A stretch of DNA of 64,000 bases from Phoma sp. XZ068. Lineage: Eukaryota > Ascomycota > Dothideomycetes > Pleosporales > Didymellaceae. A program made the translations under genes and the position numbers. The stretch is taken from contig RBKR01000004.1 in the NCBI GenBank assembly GCA_004835665.1, positions 930,001 through 994,000 on the forward strand, read 5' to 3'. Under the pieces are notes generated by a model. That model ran no database searches, was not told where the DNA came from, and saw nothing but the letters and a program-made list of their open reading frames with translations. Of this stretch, positions 1-11,200 are shown one piece after another. The first letter of the stretch is position 1. Every line of letters begins with the position of its first letter.

Positions 1-310
1 CGAATCCCACTGTGACATCGTAACGGCCGGAGATAAATCGCCCCACAATACCGTCCGGAGAAGAGCCACGACCCTTGAAAACCCCACACAACGGCTGCGG
101 CGTGGTTGCACTGAGCAAGTTGGAGCATCCTCTCCCGGCATGATGTCAATACTCAACTCCTCCAAGAGTATCCTTGGCCCGGATGTAACTGTGGAGATCC
201 ATGGACGTACTTAAGCTTTGCAATTGCGCCAGAGGTTGTCCGCTGGAGTTCGTCGACATTCCATCCAATCTGGTTTCCTCGCAAATACCCGATATATGCA
301 TCGAGGCAAC
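1..310. other. Upstream region of mannanase gene
   Basis: No gene is recognised here. It is the 5' flank of the GH5 gene. A reading frame is open upstream of 311, but its first codons lack a signal peptide and look like read-through of the leader. Confidence 0.5.
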
Positions 311-1890
311 ATGAAGACAGCAGCTTCTCAGTTGCTCCTGGCCTCCATGGCCCTAGGGTCTGCCGTACCCAGGGGAGATAGGAAGCACCATGGCATCAGC
401 AAGGATGATTTTATCAAGGTTGACGGCTTGAGATTGTATGACTCTAAGGGCTCTCTACACTATCTAACTGGTAATTTACTCCTATAATCTGCTTCGATGC
501 CTTCCTGACCGAGAACAGGCATGAATTACTGGGCTTGTATGAACTTGGCTGCCGACGACAAGTCTGGGGGCAATTATGCAAGACTCGTAACCGAGCTTGA
601 TCAGATGGCAGCAAAGGGTATTAACCACCTTCGAATTATGGGCGGCTCAGAAGGCGCAGAAACCCCTCAGCCCTTCAGGATGAATCCGCCTCTGATGAGA
701 GGCCCGGGGCAGTACAACGATGCCATCTTCAAGGGCCTGGATATCTGCCTTGCAGAGATGTCGAAGCGTGGAATGCGTGCAACCATTTCTTTGAGTAATG
801 AATGGCACTGGTCAGGGGGTTTCTCTCAGTACGTGTCGTGGGCAAATAACAATACGCAAATTCCTTACCCCGAGTCATGGAACCTCACCGCGCCACCACA
901 GAGGACTACACCCGGAACAGGCTGGGGCAGTTACACCAAACAAGGCGTAGATGCAGCGCCATACAGCCAGTTTACTCGTTTTGCGAACCTGATCTACAAT
1001 AACACTCAAGCTGAAGCGTGGTACAAGGACCATATCAAGACGGTCATGACCAGGCGCAACACCGTCACTGGCCGTTTGTATGCTGAAGACCCGACCATTA
1101 TGACATGGCAACCTGCAAACGAGCCACAAGCTGCGAACGAACTTGGCTATGTTGGTATCGGCCTGCTTCCCAACCCGGATGATTTGCTGTTCCCCTGGGT
1201 GGACCGCATCACGGCCTATATCCGCTCGCTGGCTCCCAAGCAACTCATTAGTCTTGGATTCGAGGGTAAGCAAGGAGAATTTTACTTCAAACACGCGCAG
1301 AATTTCTCGACTATCGATTATGCGACCACGCATTGCTGGGTTCAGAACTGGGGAATCTACGACATGTACAACTCTAGCGAGGCCAATCTGAAGGCGGCTC
1401 AAAATTTTGCTGTGAATTTCATGCGCAACTCTAGCAAATGGGCCGCCGACATTGGAAAGCCAGTTTTCCTGGAGGAGTTCGGCATGGCACGTGATAACTG
1501 GGAGAACAAGGACAAGGAGTACCCATATCTCAGCACCGCGTCCACAAAACACAAGGACGCGTACTTCCAGACTATCATCGGCACAGTTATGGATGAGTTC
1601 CGCAACGGCGGTGCATATGTTGGTACCGCCCCCTGGGCATACGGAGGCATATACCGCCCTGAGACGCAGCAAGTTGATGACTTCGGTATGGTGTGGGCCG
1701 GAGATCCACCCCACGAGGGCCCAGGTGTTAGTTTATTCCTAGGAAAGTCCCATGAGAACAGTATACACTAACATATATGTAGTGGTACGATCTATACGAC
1801 ACAGACGAAGCAATGAACGTCGTTGCAGCGCAGCAAAAGACAATCGCAAGCTGGATCAAGGAGCATGGAAGTAATGGTACGAGCTATTAG
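311..1890 (+). CDS. Secreted GH5 endo-beta-1,4-mannanase
   Basis: Predicted secreted glycoside hydrolase family 5 enzyme cleaving internal beta-1,4-mannosidic bonds in plant mannans. Exons 311-470, 519-1726 and 1783-1890 give 491 aa; both introns (48 and 56 bp) are GT-AG, the second with a CACTAAC branch site. The start at 311 was chosen because MKTAASQLLLASMALGSA is a clean signal peptide, while the open frame upstream is not. After splicing the N-terminus reads YLTGMNYWACMN, the usual GH5 mannanase start. The acid/base Glu is in PANEP (about residue 255) and the nucleophile Glu in FLEEFG (about residue 373); an HCW motif precedes it, as in the family. The subfamily is probably GH5_7. No carbohydrate-binding module is visible. 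It is not obviously part of the neighbouring isocyanide cluster. Confidence 0.9.
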
Positions 1891-2364
1891 AGGAGATATG
1901 AACAAATTGCCTTACGGTGCCAAATATGGGGCACTGTCAAACTTTGGCACAAAACAGCGAACCTGATACTGGAGGCGTTCAGTGAAATCTGAAAGTCTGT
2001 TTGGCACGACAGATATAATTTGCATTCTCTTACAGACATGTAGACATGCAAGACTGTAGGCAATGCATCATGAACAACTCCCATTATGTGACGCCTGTTG
2101 ACACCCTTTCCTGCAACTTAATCACGGGTGAAGGTCAATGTCAAATTTGGCCTAGAGCCAAATATACGTCACAGCTTCCACATCGCCTGATGTCGCCTGC
2201 ATTGTGAAGTTCTACGTCAACACGCAAAGTCACTCATTTTCCATTACTTCATCGCCCATAGATACGCTAACGATGCGAATGCTCACTATTTCCAACGCCA
2301 CGCTATGCAGAAATTCAAATCGTAATAACGCCATGAAGATGAGGACTCTCTTTAGTAGCGGCGC
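1891..2364. other. Convergent intergenic region
   Basis: 3' flanks of the mannanase and MFS genes, which point toward each other. No further gene or repeat was seen. Confidence 0.5.
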
Positions 2365-3907
2365 TCAGCCTTGAGCTTTCAATGCTGCACGCATTTCCGC
2401 ACCCTTGAAAATGATCAATAGAATGCCTGGAATGCAGAGAAGATCCATCACCCCGAATATGCTGAAGGTCCACCCCACACCTGCTTTGTCGATAAGGCCA
2501 TCCATGACGACGGCAGCGATGGCAGCAGCGACGTTACGGAGGAGACCTCCCAATGCAACCAAACTAGCGGTCTGGGTTGGGTCGCACTCAGTCTGGAAAG
2601 ACGTGCTGGTGACAAAGACGATGGAAGTTCCCACGGAGGAGAGTGCTGAGCCGATAAGACCAGCGGCTGGATTGACGCGGTTTTGGCAGAACCATCCGTA
2701 CATGAACTTTCCTGCGGCTGCAATCGAGAAACCAATTACCTGGTATGCGATTCGGCGTTCGGGAGCAACCTTGCCGTCAGGGCTCTTAGCGATTGCTCTT
2801 CGGCGCAGCCAGTCGCTGCCACGACCGACGATGATGGAGGCGATGAACATGGAGATCCCCGGTGCGAGGTATGCGTAACTGACTTCGGCGGTCGACCAGT
2901 TATATGTCTCTTTCAGAACGGTAGGAAAAGAGATGTACATTCCGTACAGCCCAGCAAACTGAAAGGCACCATTGAAAGAAACAATAAGATGCGGAGGGTA
3001 CTTCAGGAGCCGCAGAAACTTGCGAAACGATGGACGAGGAACCTTGGGTCCTTTTATATCCGTGGAAGGCTGGGTGCGAAGCTTGGGTATTGAAAACCAT
3101 GGTTGGTGAGCCACAGCAGCACCATTACCAACAAGAGACCGTAGAGTCTCAGGCATGCAAAAGACGATGGCGAAGTATACAGGAAGACAGGTTAAGGCCA
3201 AGAAGCCAAACACCCATCTCCAGCGCGATACGTCTGCGAATGCACCACCGATAAGAGGACCAAGGACCGGGCCAAGCTGGGGTCCCATGAGAAACCAGGC
3301 CAAGGCAGAGGCGCGCTTTGCAGGTTCCGTGATATCTGCCACTGTACCGGCTCCAACAGAGAAGACGATGCACGACCCAAAGGCTTGGAATATTCGGAGG
3401 ATGAAGAGAAGGGCGATGTGCGCAGGGAGTGTTGCTAGCAGGACATTTGCGACGAGGAAGCTTCCAAGACCGACCATGTACACGAGCTTACGACCTCCAA
3501 TATCAGAAGCTGCTGCACCGAAAAGCGGCTAATGGCTGTCAGTGATAGCTACTCAGAGCTCGTGCATAATCACATACCGCGATAGCGAATACAACCATGT
3601 ACATCGAAACGGTTGCATTGATTGCTGTTGCCGAAGCTTTGAAGATCTCTTCAAAAAGAACAAGAGAAGGCAGGTAGATCGCGCCAGTCAAGGGACCAAA
3701 GAAACCCGCCGCTGTCACAGCACCAAGCATGAACCGCCGACGATTGAGTGAAAATGCCGAGTATGGCGGCGGTGGAGGTGGAGGTGCAACATCGTCAGTC
3801 TGTGCCAGTGGTTCATCGGCGTTGTCTGAGGAGGAGAACTCGCTGTCGATGCTGTCTCGACACCTATCGTAGTGGTGGTCTTTCTCGAATTCGATCGGAG
3901 AACGCAT
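2365..3907 (-). CDS. MFS transporter, DHA1 family (Dtr1/Qdr-like)
   Basis: Predicted 12-helix drug:H+ antiporter-type exporter of 497 aa. Exons are 3578-3907 and 2365-3528, joined in phase 0 across a 49-bp intron; after splicing the frame reads FAIAPLFGAAASDIGGRKLVYM, the loop 2-3 motif A region. A hydrophilic, proline-rich N-terminus (PPPPPPPYSAF) precedes helix 1. The DHA1 antiporter motif C is visible as GPQLGPVLGPLIGG. The sequence MPETLRSLVGNG after helix 6 is typical of the yeast Qdr/Aqr/Dtr1 subgroup, which includes the bisformyl-dityrosine exporter Dtr1. Next to Dit2- and Dit1-like genes, export of the isocyanide-derived product is the natural inference, but the substrate cannot be read from sequence. 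Confidence 0.85.
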
Positions 3908-5990
3908 GCTGAAGAAGTATGGTCCAAGCTACGGTAGGAATTCTTGGACTGAAGTACGATGCGATATGTATGATCGCTTATGCACCGCCTTGTTTCGGAG
4001 CGTCCTACGTGCCGACAAAGTACACGCGCAGTGCACGCTCAAGTCAGACCTTGCTCAACAGCCACACTAGCCAACATGTTTTTACTGGCTCACGTTAGTG
4101 ACCCCTATCCTTGCACACTATTTTCGTCCCGACTGCGGTCAGCCGTAGAGCAAGCTCAAGACACGCTTCCTCGTGCGTCGCCAAGAAGCCTGCCCTCACA
4201 TCAGCCAGCCCACCGCTCCGCTGGGCCTTCCGCTCTCGACTCTTGACACGGCGTCTACGACAGGACCCTTACTTTTCGTGGTTATTTCACCACATTGAAG
4301 CTGAACTGTGCACGTAAACTCGGCTACAAAGCTCATCACGTGGGGGTGTTTGCAGCCTACCGTTCTTGCAGTACAACACGCCCTTCGTTTAATCAGAGAT
4401 TGTTTGTGCTGTGCCGTTGACGAAGGGATGCATTTCCGCCTGACAATAGGCGTGGGGATCACACAAAGCACGTTGATCACCCATCATCAACACAGCCGCG
4501 ATACTTTACCAGAGACCGCAAAACAGGTGTATTGACACTAGTGCCCGTACAGCTGGCGTAACCGAAACTGAGGCTGAACGCCATTTAGCGTGGGCTGGCC
4601 TCAAGCTAGCTAGATGCAACGCCAACTGCGCCCCTTACCGTTCACAAAACAACAGTGAGTCGTTACATGTGTTTGCTGCATAATGAATTTGAAGATATCG
4701 CTCAAAGGATCAGGTATCAGAAGACAATGGACTTGAAATATTCAATGCCGGCGTGCGATGCTGTTCCACTTCTGGCAGGCTCAAGCTGGCGCGCCCGTAG
4801 TTACACTCTGTTGTAGGGTCCCTGCGGTTGGACCAGTAACTCGTAAACGTCAACTTTCATCATATACTAACTTTACGACTAACAGAAGTAGTAAAGGTGT
4901 GTTGGCATAATGCATGAAACATTCGGCGATGTCAGATTCAATTTCCGCGTGAAACCGAAGGCGTGCTGTGCCCCATAGAATCCTTAATGTTTCTTCGCCG
5001 CAGAGGCACAGAAACAGCTAAATTTCGACTTTCTCGTAAGCTGACAATGGGACATCCATAGCCGGGAGGTTGTCTTACTACGCATCTGAGTTTTAAATCA
5101 TCGTCTGAGCCATCTTTCGCATCATGATGTGACGGTGCATCAGAGACACATTATCAATGTTGTGAGCGCGTCTATACATGGACGACTTACCTAAAAGACA
5201 TGTTCCTAAGCTCAGATTGACGAGAAGAAAGCACGGTCTGGATTGTTACGCGCATCACCCCGCATACAACCAAAGGACGTGGATGTGGAGATTCGCCCCC
5301 AACAACCACGCCGCAGGGACACGGCAAGAATCACTTGCAACGTTCCAACCACACAGTATTCCCAATTTGATTGTCTTACACCTCTGAGCTATTGGTTGGC
5401 TGACAGTCTCCCGTTTGGAAAGTATGTCAGCACGAGTGGGTCTTTAGGATTCAACCTGCTGCGCTGTCTTAATCACGGTGATTGCGATCATAAGAGAATG
5501 CCCGAAGGTGTAAGCCTTGCAACTGTGCCTCTGGTTAATGAAATGCAGTATCGCAATGGTATGCATCATGTACCCTGAAATGAGTCCAACGGACATGCAT
5601 CCTTCAATATGCATGGGTCAGATTGCGAGAGGAAGGGCGACAAGTACCATGGGCTCATTTTGCACATCACTGTGAGTGGCATGGCACAATATAAGATTAC
5701 CCTAGTCAGATGTGGATTACGAGGTACTGGTAGCCACGGACTGTTCGCACAGGTTCGAGACCCAATATCACCATGTGGAAATCCACAACTTCAGTGGTTG
5801 ACGATATGAAGCGATCAATAGCTTTGGCGTATGCAAACTAAATGGCGCTTGCAGCCTTTGCCTAGCTTGGGGTATTTTGCCAATCTCGAAAACGCCAACG
5901 CTATGCACAGTGTACCAACTCCTTCCTTGCCCAATATGCAGCGATGCAGAATTCTTATTGCCACCCTACTTTCTCTGGTTGTTGACCGGC
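3908..5990. other. Intergenic region, no gene recognised
   Basis: About 2.1 kb between the MFS start and the P450 stop. Only short open frames with no recognisable domain are present. It holds the MFS promoter and the P450 3' flank. Confidence 0.45.
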
Positions 5991-7545
5991 TCACAATGAC
6001 TGAAACTTTAACTTCAGACCTCGTGGGTAGAGGGGCCCAGCCTAGGTGAATTAGCGTTGTCATGTCATTCAGTTGGCACCAGTAACTTACAGGAGTCATT
6101 CGCCCATCCCAGCTCTCATCTACCTTCCACTTGCAACCCTTTACTAACTCGAGAATTGTGATACGAAGCTGCTGCATGGCGAACTTTTGCCCCAGACATG
6201 CTCGTCGCCCACCGTGGAAGCTGATGAAAGCACCTTTAGAGTTGGCTTTTCGATAGAGGTGGTTGATCTCATCCATGCTCTTGCCCCAGCGTTCAGGCTT
6301 AAAGTCGTCGGAGTCGGCACCCCAGAATTCAATATCGCGATTTGTTGAGTATGCGTTGTAGCCCATGAACACACCCTTTGGCACCGGAATCTTGCCACCC
6401 AATATAACAGGCTCCGCAGTGCGGCGATTGATCAGTTGTGAAATCGGAGGAAACATGCGTAGACCCTCGTAAACGACGGCAGTTAGGATCGGTAAATCGT
6501 GGATCTCAGTGTAAGATGGTTCGTAGTCAGCGGGTGCATCGGCAGGGTAGAGGGTCTGAATCTCTTTGCGAACTGCTTGTTGAACGTCTGTATGAGCTCC
6601 TAGGAGGTACATGAGCGACATGAGCGCAAGTTGTGGGTTCTCGTGTCCTGCCAAAAACGTGCTGACCATATTGTCTTCAAGATCTTTGTCTGATAGTCGT
6701 CCTTCGTCGTGAGCTCCAATCAGTCGACATGCGACGTTCTTGTGGTCGTTGGCGTCGCAAACATGATTGTGTCCTTTGGTGATCGAGGTTCGTAATGTGC
6801 TCCGAAAGTTCTTGTTGAGTGCGCGACCAAGCTGTCTTATCTTGAGCGGCAAATGATCGAGGAAGGGGAAATTCATGAAGATAGGGTTGAAGATGATAGG
6901 CTTGATCTTCATTTGGATCGCATGTAGTGGTGCATCTGGGCGCTGCATTGTTTCGAAACTCGATCCGTACAGCACGTCAGAGAGATTGGCAAGCGCAACT
7001 CGATGGCAAGGCACGTAGATCGGGATACCCGCTCCGCTGGCTTGCTTTGAGTTGCTCAAGAACATTTCTCTCAAGAGTCGCGAGTTTTCCCAGATCTTGG
7101 TCGAATCTTGGTCCGCTTGCAAAGCCGGTTTGAGAACGCCGTGATACAACTTCCACTTCTCTCCATGTGAACTGATGATGTTTTCGCCGGTGTACTCCGC
7201 CACAAGACTATGCGGAATCTTGATCTGGTTTCCTGCTTTTGCGTATGCATCTTCATATTTGAAGACCTCGGCAATGTATGCCGGCTTGCGCACTAGGATG
7301 TTCCATTGGCCACCAAAGAACAGCTTCACTGCTCCATACTTCTCCAAAGGATCCTTCATATACTGTCGATATAGTTCGGCTTGATCGACATCTTTGAAGA
7401 GTGGTAGAAGAGCGTAATAGAACGGAATTGTGGGTATGTTCTTGGGGAAGTTGCTAGGTGGCGTGAAGAGGTAAACAAAGAATGAAACCACGCCGAAGAA
7501 GATGCCAAAAACGGCAATAAAGACCAAAGAAAGATACGACACCAT
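5991..7545 (-). CDS. Cytochrome P450, Dit2/CYP56-like
   Basis: Membrane-anchored P450 of 501 aa with an N-terminal helix (about residues 3-27). It resembles yeast Dit2, which oxidises the N-formyl-tyrosine product made downstream of Dit1. Visible motifs: I-helix FLAGHENPQLAL, the Dit2-type variant of AGxDTT; ExxR as EGLR; PERW; and the heme loop FHGGRRACLG with Cys450. Exons are 6091-7545 and 5991-6041. A frame open without splicing runs on to 5815 but gives a non-P450 tail. Removing the 49-bp GT-AG intron 6042-6090 gives MTPAGPLYPRGLKLKF, a normal P450 C-terminus, so the spliced model is preferred. It is divergent from the isocyanide synthase gene and transcribed toward the MFS gene, matching a dit-type cluster. 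Confidence 0.9.
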
Positions 7546-8448
7546 CTTCTTGGACGAATGTCAAGAACTCAATGAATGCCAGCAACGAGCTGGCTTCGCA
7601 AGCCTATATGAAACACATGCTGATGTGAAAGCAAGTCAGCCTCAGCGGCACGCTCAGCCAGGCTGATCCAAAGCAGGAGGAACGTGGCTCAAGCGCGTTT
7701 GAACCCATTTCGGGACATCCACAATTAGACAATAGACAGAGTTAGAGAGGCGGCTGGTAATGTTGAGGCTGTGGTAAGAAGCTTGGCAGTGTAGGCGAGT
7801 GCGCTGCTCCTATAGTACGCTAGCATGTGGCACGGATACTCCGAACTCAGCTGATGCACGCCAAGATATGTGCGCTTTCCGTGCACGCCGCAATCCAAGG
7901 ATGAGGTGAAGCCTGCAGCAGCGCCGCATTAGCGAAAACCATACCGCCTACAGCCCAGTAGTGCGAGTTGTGGCACGCTGAATGCCTGTGCCAGACCGCT
8001 TACGACCTCAAAGCAAACGCCAGGACCCGTGGTCGCCGCAGCACCGCCGCTCGAACACTCCGAAGGAACATGTTGGTAGGCCAATACAATTAGTCGAACG
8101 GCTTGTAGCGAGATTAACGGCGTTGCAAATAGTAATGTATGTCGGTGTACGGGCGCACCGTGTGTTCTCAGTTGCGTGGCTGTCATGGATCCATCCGCAG
8201 CTTTTGGGGCAGCGCTCGGTCCACTCTGACCTTGCGTGAAGCTGAGACACAAACAACACGTCAGGAATCTTTCATATAAGGGGACCCAGATGATTGAACC
8301 CATTGGGATTCTCATCTCAAGTTTACTATCGCTTATTTGCACAAGGTTCCTTATTTCATTTCCGCTCCCAACCTCTATCTCTTCCTTTTGTTAACTGTTG
8401 TTGACTTAGCGAGTACCCTTTTACATATCATTGTTTTCTCCATTCAGC
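7546..8448. promoter_or_regulatory. Shared divergent promoter region (P450 / isocyanide synthase)
   Basis: 903 bp between the start codons of two divergent genes of the same predicted pathway. The 3' half shows pyrimidine-rich tracts before the synthase ATG. No known binding site could be assigned with confidence. Co-regulation is inferred from the arrangement only. Confidence 0.5.
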
Positions 8449-10562
8449 ATGGCACCGTTCAACAAAGGTGTTTCCACATACCACTGTATCCAGGGCCTCT
8501 ACTGGAGAGAATCAAATGGCGAGCTCCTGGCCGTCGAGGGAAGCAATTCGAAGGCACTGCCGGAAGCATGGCCACAATTGAAGGACGAGATCTGCTCCGC
8601 ATCTGCATCATGGACTCGAGTTCAGCTGCCGTCTGGCAAGGAGATCAAGAGCCTGCAGATCACCACCGAGATCCCAGCACTCTTGAAGATCAAATCGAAC
8701 TTCCCTCCATCCTACGAGAAGGAAAGCCTTCACACATTGGTCGCTGAAATTGAACATGACAATGGACGTACCCTAGGAATGGTAACATCAAAACCGAAAT
8801 CTCTTGCCTCGGACAACTTCAGCATTTGGGCAGAGCGATTCATCCTTCTTGAAACCCAGTTCCAGCCGTTTGCTACCATATCGGATTCTTCGAAGCCTTG
8901 GGTAGCAAAGAACCGCGATATCTGCAACACGATTGCCGAAATATTCGAGCGGAAGCTCAAGAACCTCTCCAAGGATGACCAGTGGGATGTTTGCGGTCGC
9001 GAAGGCTTCCTCAACCGAGTGTACGGCTTTGTTGATAAGAACCTTCCCATCCTTCTTGCTTTGCCCGCTTTCCCTTGCAAGTCGCCAAATCCCAACAAAG
9101 CTGGTGGCATCATGCCCGATCTTGCGGAGAACATCGCTCTAGACGTGCTTTACGACTTCATCAAGGAAGTCAACGCCGTGTACGAGCCCGGAGCGACTAT
9201 GTGGATTATTAACGATGGCCATGTGTTTTCTGACTGCAGTAAGTCGCGATATACGCTGATTCTCACGGTAATTGCTAACCAGTCCCAGTTGGTGTTGACG
9301 ACGAAATGATCGACACGTATGATGCTTGCATGGCCGAAATATATAGGCAACGCTTCCCCGACCAGACCGCGCCTGTCCCAGCAATGGATTTCAAGGGCTT
9401 GAAAAACATCTTCAATGCTAATTCTGAGGGCTTCCAGACGCTGAAGAAGGTAGCCGGCAACGCGCATAAGATGCCACATCCAGTCAAGACAAAGATGACG
9501 GGCGAAGCCGAGTTGTGTAGGAGACTCATGCTAGGTATCGGCGGTGCCGACCGTGCTTTCATCCGCTCGCTCATTGAGCAGCAAGAGTCTGAGACTCTCT
9601 CATTGTACCGTGGACAGACACGTTTCATGCTTGAAGATCTTGCCGACGTTCCCTCAGTCAAGTCGCTCAGTGGCAAGCAGAAGAAGAAAACCGCTGCGCT
9701 TGTAGCTGAGGAGATGATCTCTCGCAATCAGGGGTACTCTAACCTGGTTGAGCTTCTGTTACCTAACTACGTTCGTTTGTCGATCCACGCCCATAACAAC
9801 AAGGGTCCCAAATTCGCCATTCGCCTGCTTCCCAAGCACATGGTTCGCCCAATCGACGATCTCGAGAACCGACTGGAACCTGTAGCCGCGTACGAGTTCC
9901 AGATTCCTACCCCTTGGCACAACTGCATGATCAAGGTAGAGGGCGATGAGTTCATCTACCTTGCTCGCTCTGCCGTTGCCAAGAAGGCCTTAGCCAGCTC
10001 TAACTATACAGGATCCTGGGTTAATGGTCCTGACGGCTCGTACTTCAGCTTGAAGCGTGCCACAGCTCGTGTGCCTACACCCACCAAGCTTATCATACCC
10101 CAGCTGGCAGTGGAGAAGGTCACCATATTCGACGAGAAAAAAGGCGCTATCGTGGTCGTCTCCCCTATGGCACAGAAGCTGTCTCCAATTGTCATCTGCT
10201 CTCCAGTTGTTGGAAGGAAGAACCCTATTGTGGTCACAGGCCCAGCGAGTGCTGGAAGCGCAGATGGTGGCATGCGACCTATTGTCATTTGCTCGCCTCA
10301 GGCAAGGAGAAGTGCTTCATCTTTGTGGTCGCCAGTTCTACAGAAGGTCCGCAATCCTGTCGGCTCTCCCATCGTTCGAACCAAGACCTCCATTGCCATT
10401 TGCTCTCCTGTCGCCGAGAAGAATGGCGCTACTGTTACACAAACACCCATCGAACCTCGTCCGTTCAAGCGCATCGATTCACACTGGGTCCGTCCTGGGG
10501 AGCAGACCAGCAGGCTACGCATGTTTGTCCAGAGCCATGTTTTGCGATCTCAGGCCGTCTAG
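8449..10562 (+). CDS. Isocyanide synthase, Dit1/PvcA family
   Basis: Predicted isocyanide (isonitrile) synthase converting the alpha-amino group of an aromatic amino acid, probably tyrosine, to an isocyanide. Yeast Dit1 and bacterial PvcA/IsnA share the fold. Exons 8449-9238 and 9289-10562 (50-bp intron with GCTAACC branch) give 687 aa. The start at 8449 is the first ATG; upstream codons are leader. Family signatures: LPAFPCKSPNPNK with MPDLAENIAL (residues about 204-230), INDGHVFSDC followed after splicing by IGVDDE, RGQTRFMLEDL, NYVRLSIHAHNNKGPKFAIRL and a later PWHNCM. It is longer than yeast Dit1 (about 536 aa) because of a C-terminal extension with degenerate repeats. No fused P450 or dioxygenase domain is seen. 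Family assignment is strong; the substrate is inference. Confidence 0.93.
10146..10457 (+). repeat. Degenerate PIVICSP-type repeats in synthase C-terminus
   Basis: About 104 codons after the catalytic domain encode imperfect units of roughly 13-18 residues: AIVVVSP, PIVICSPVVGRKN, PIVVTGP, PIVICSPQARR, PIVRTK and AIAICSPVAEKN. They are rich in Ile, Val, Ser and Pro, with basic linkers. They are visible at protein level and probably arose by internal duplication. Function is unknown. Confidence 0.75.
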
Positions 10563-11200
10563 GCACATCTCTACCTTTAGCATCATCATTGTATCTCTTA
10601 TCATACACAAGTTGGCTTTGTCGGCGTTTCAAGGAGTTTGCTTCTCTATATACCATCCAGCGCGGGTAACCGTAGCCAGAACACGCGTAGCGCGACTTTT
10701 CGTAATGCATCATAATTATCCAATGACTCTGTTTTCTGGTACAATGCTGTGATATCAAATTTGCAGTTTGTAATGTCTGAAGATTTCTATTGCGACATCT
10801 ATGACCACATGATCTTGCGACCCACTTTGTGTGCCGCCATCCACGCCTTCGCGTCCTTGTCTAATCACTCTCGACAACACTGTGCAGAAGCACACGCAAA
10901 CCGGCGCATCTGAAGCTTCAACATATGCAACGGAAGCCATGGCAGAACCGAAATGTAGCGGGTACAACTCCATTCAAAGCTCGTCAGCAATTGACAATTA
11001 CCACAATGAACAGAGCACATCAGCGCCCTTCCTAAGCTCAATCTTGCTCCGGATATTGCACAATCAGGGACCACGGGTTCATTGATTAACGAAAAACACT
11101 TGCTAAGTAATTAATCTACTCCATTTCTCTCGTCGTGCGTTCGTCTGTTTCGACCTCAATTCCTTCTGTGCTGTCACTTGAAGATACTGTTACCGTCATC
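10563..11200. other. Intergenic region, synthase 3' flank / DJ-1 promoter
   Basis: 638 bp between two genes on the same strand. No additional gene is recognised. Short pyrimidine-rich tracts lie just before the start codon at 11201. Confidence 0.5.

Noticed and set aside
875..1714. 279-codon minus-strand open frame
   Set aside because: It lies fully antisense to the GH5 mannanase, whose motifs are clear, and has no domain of its own.
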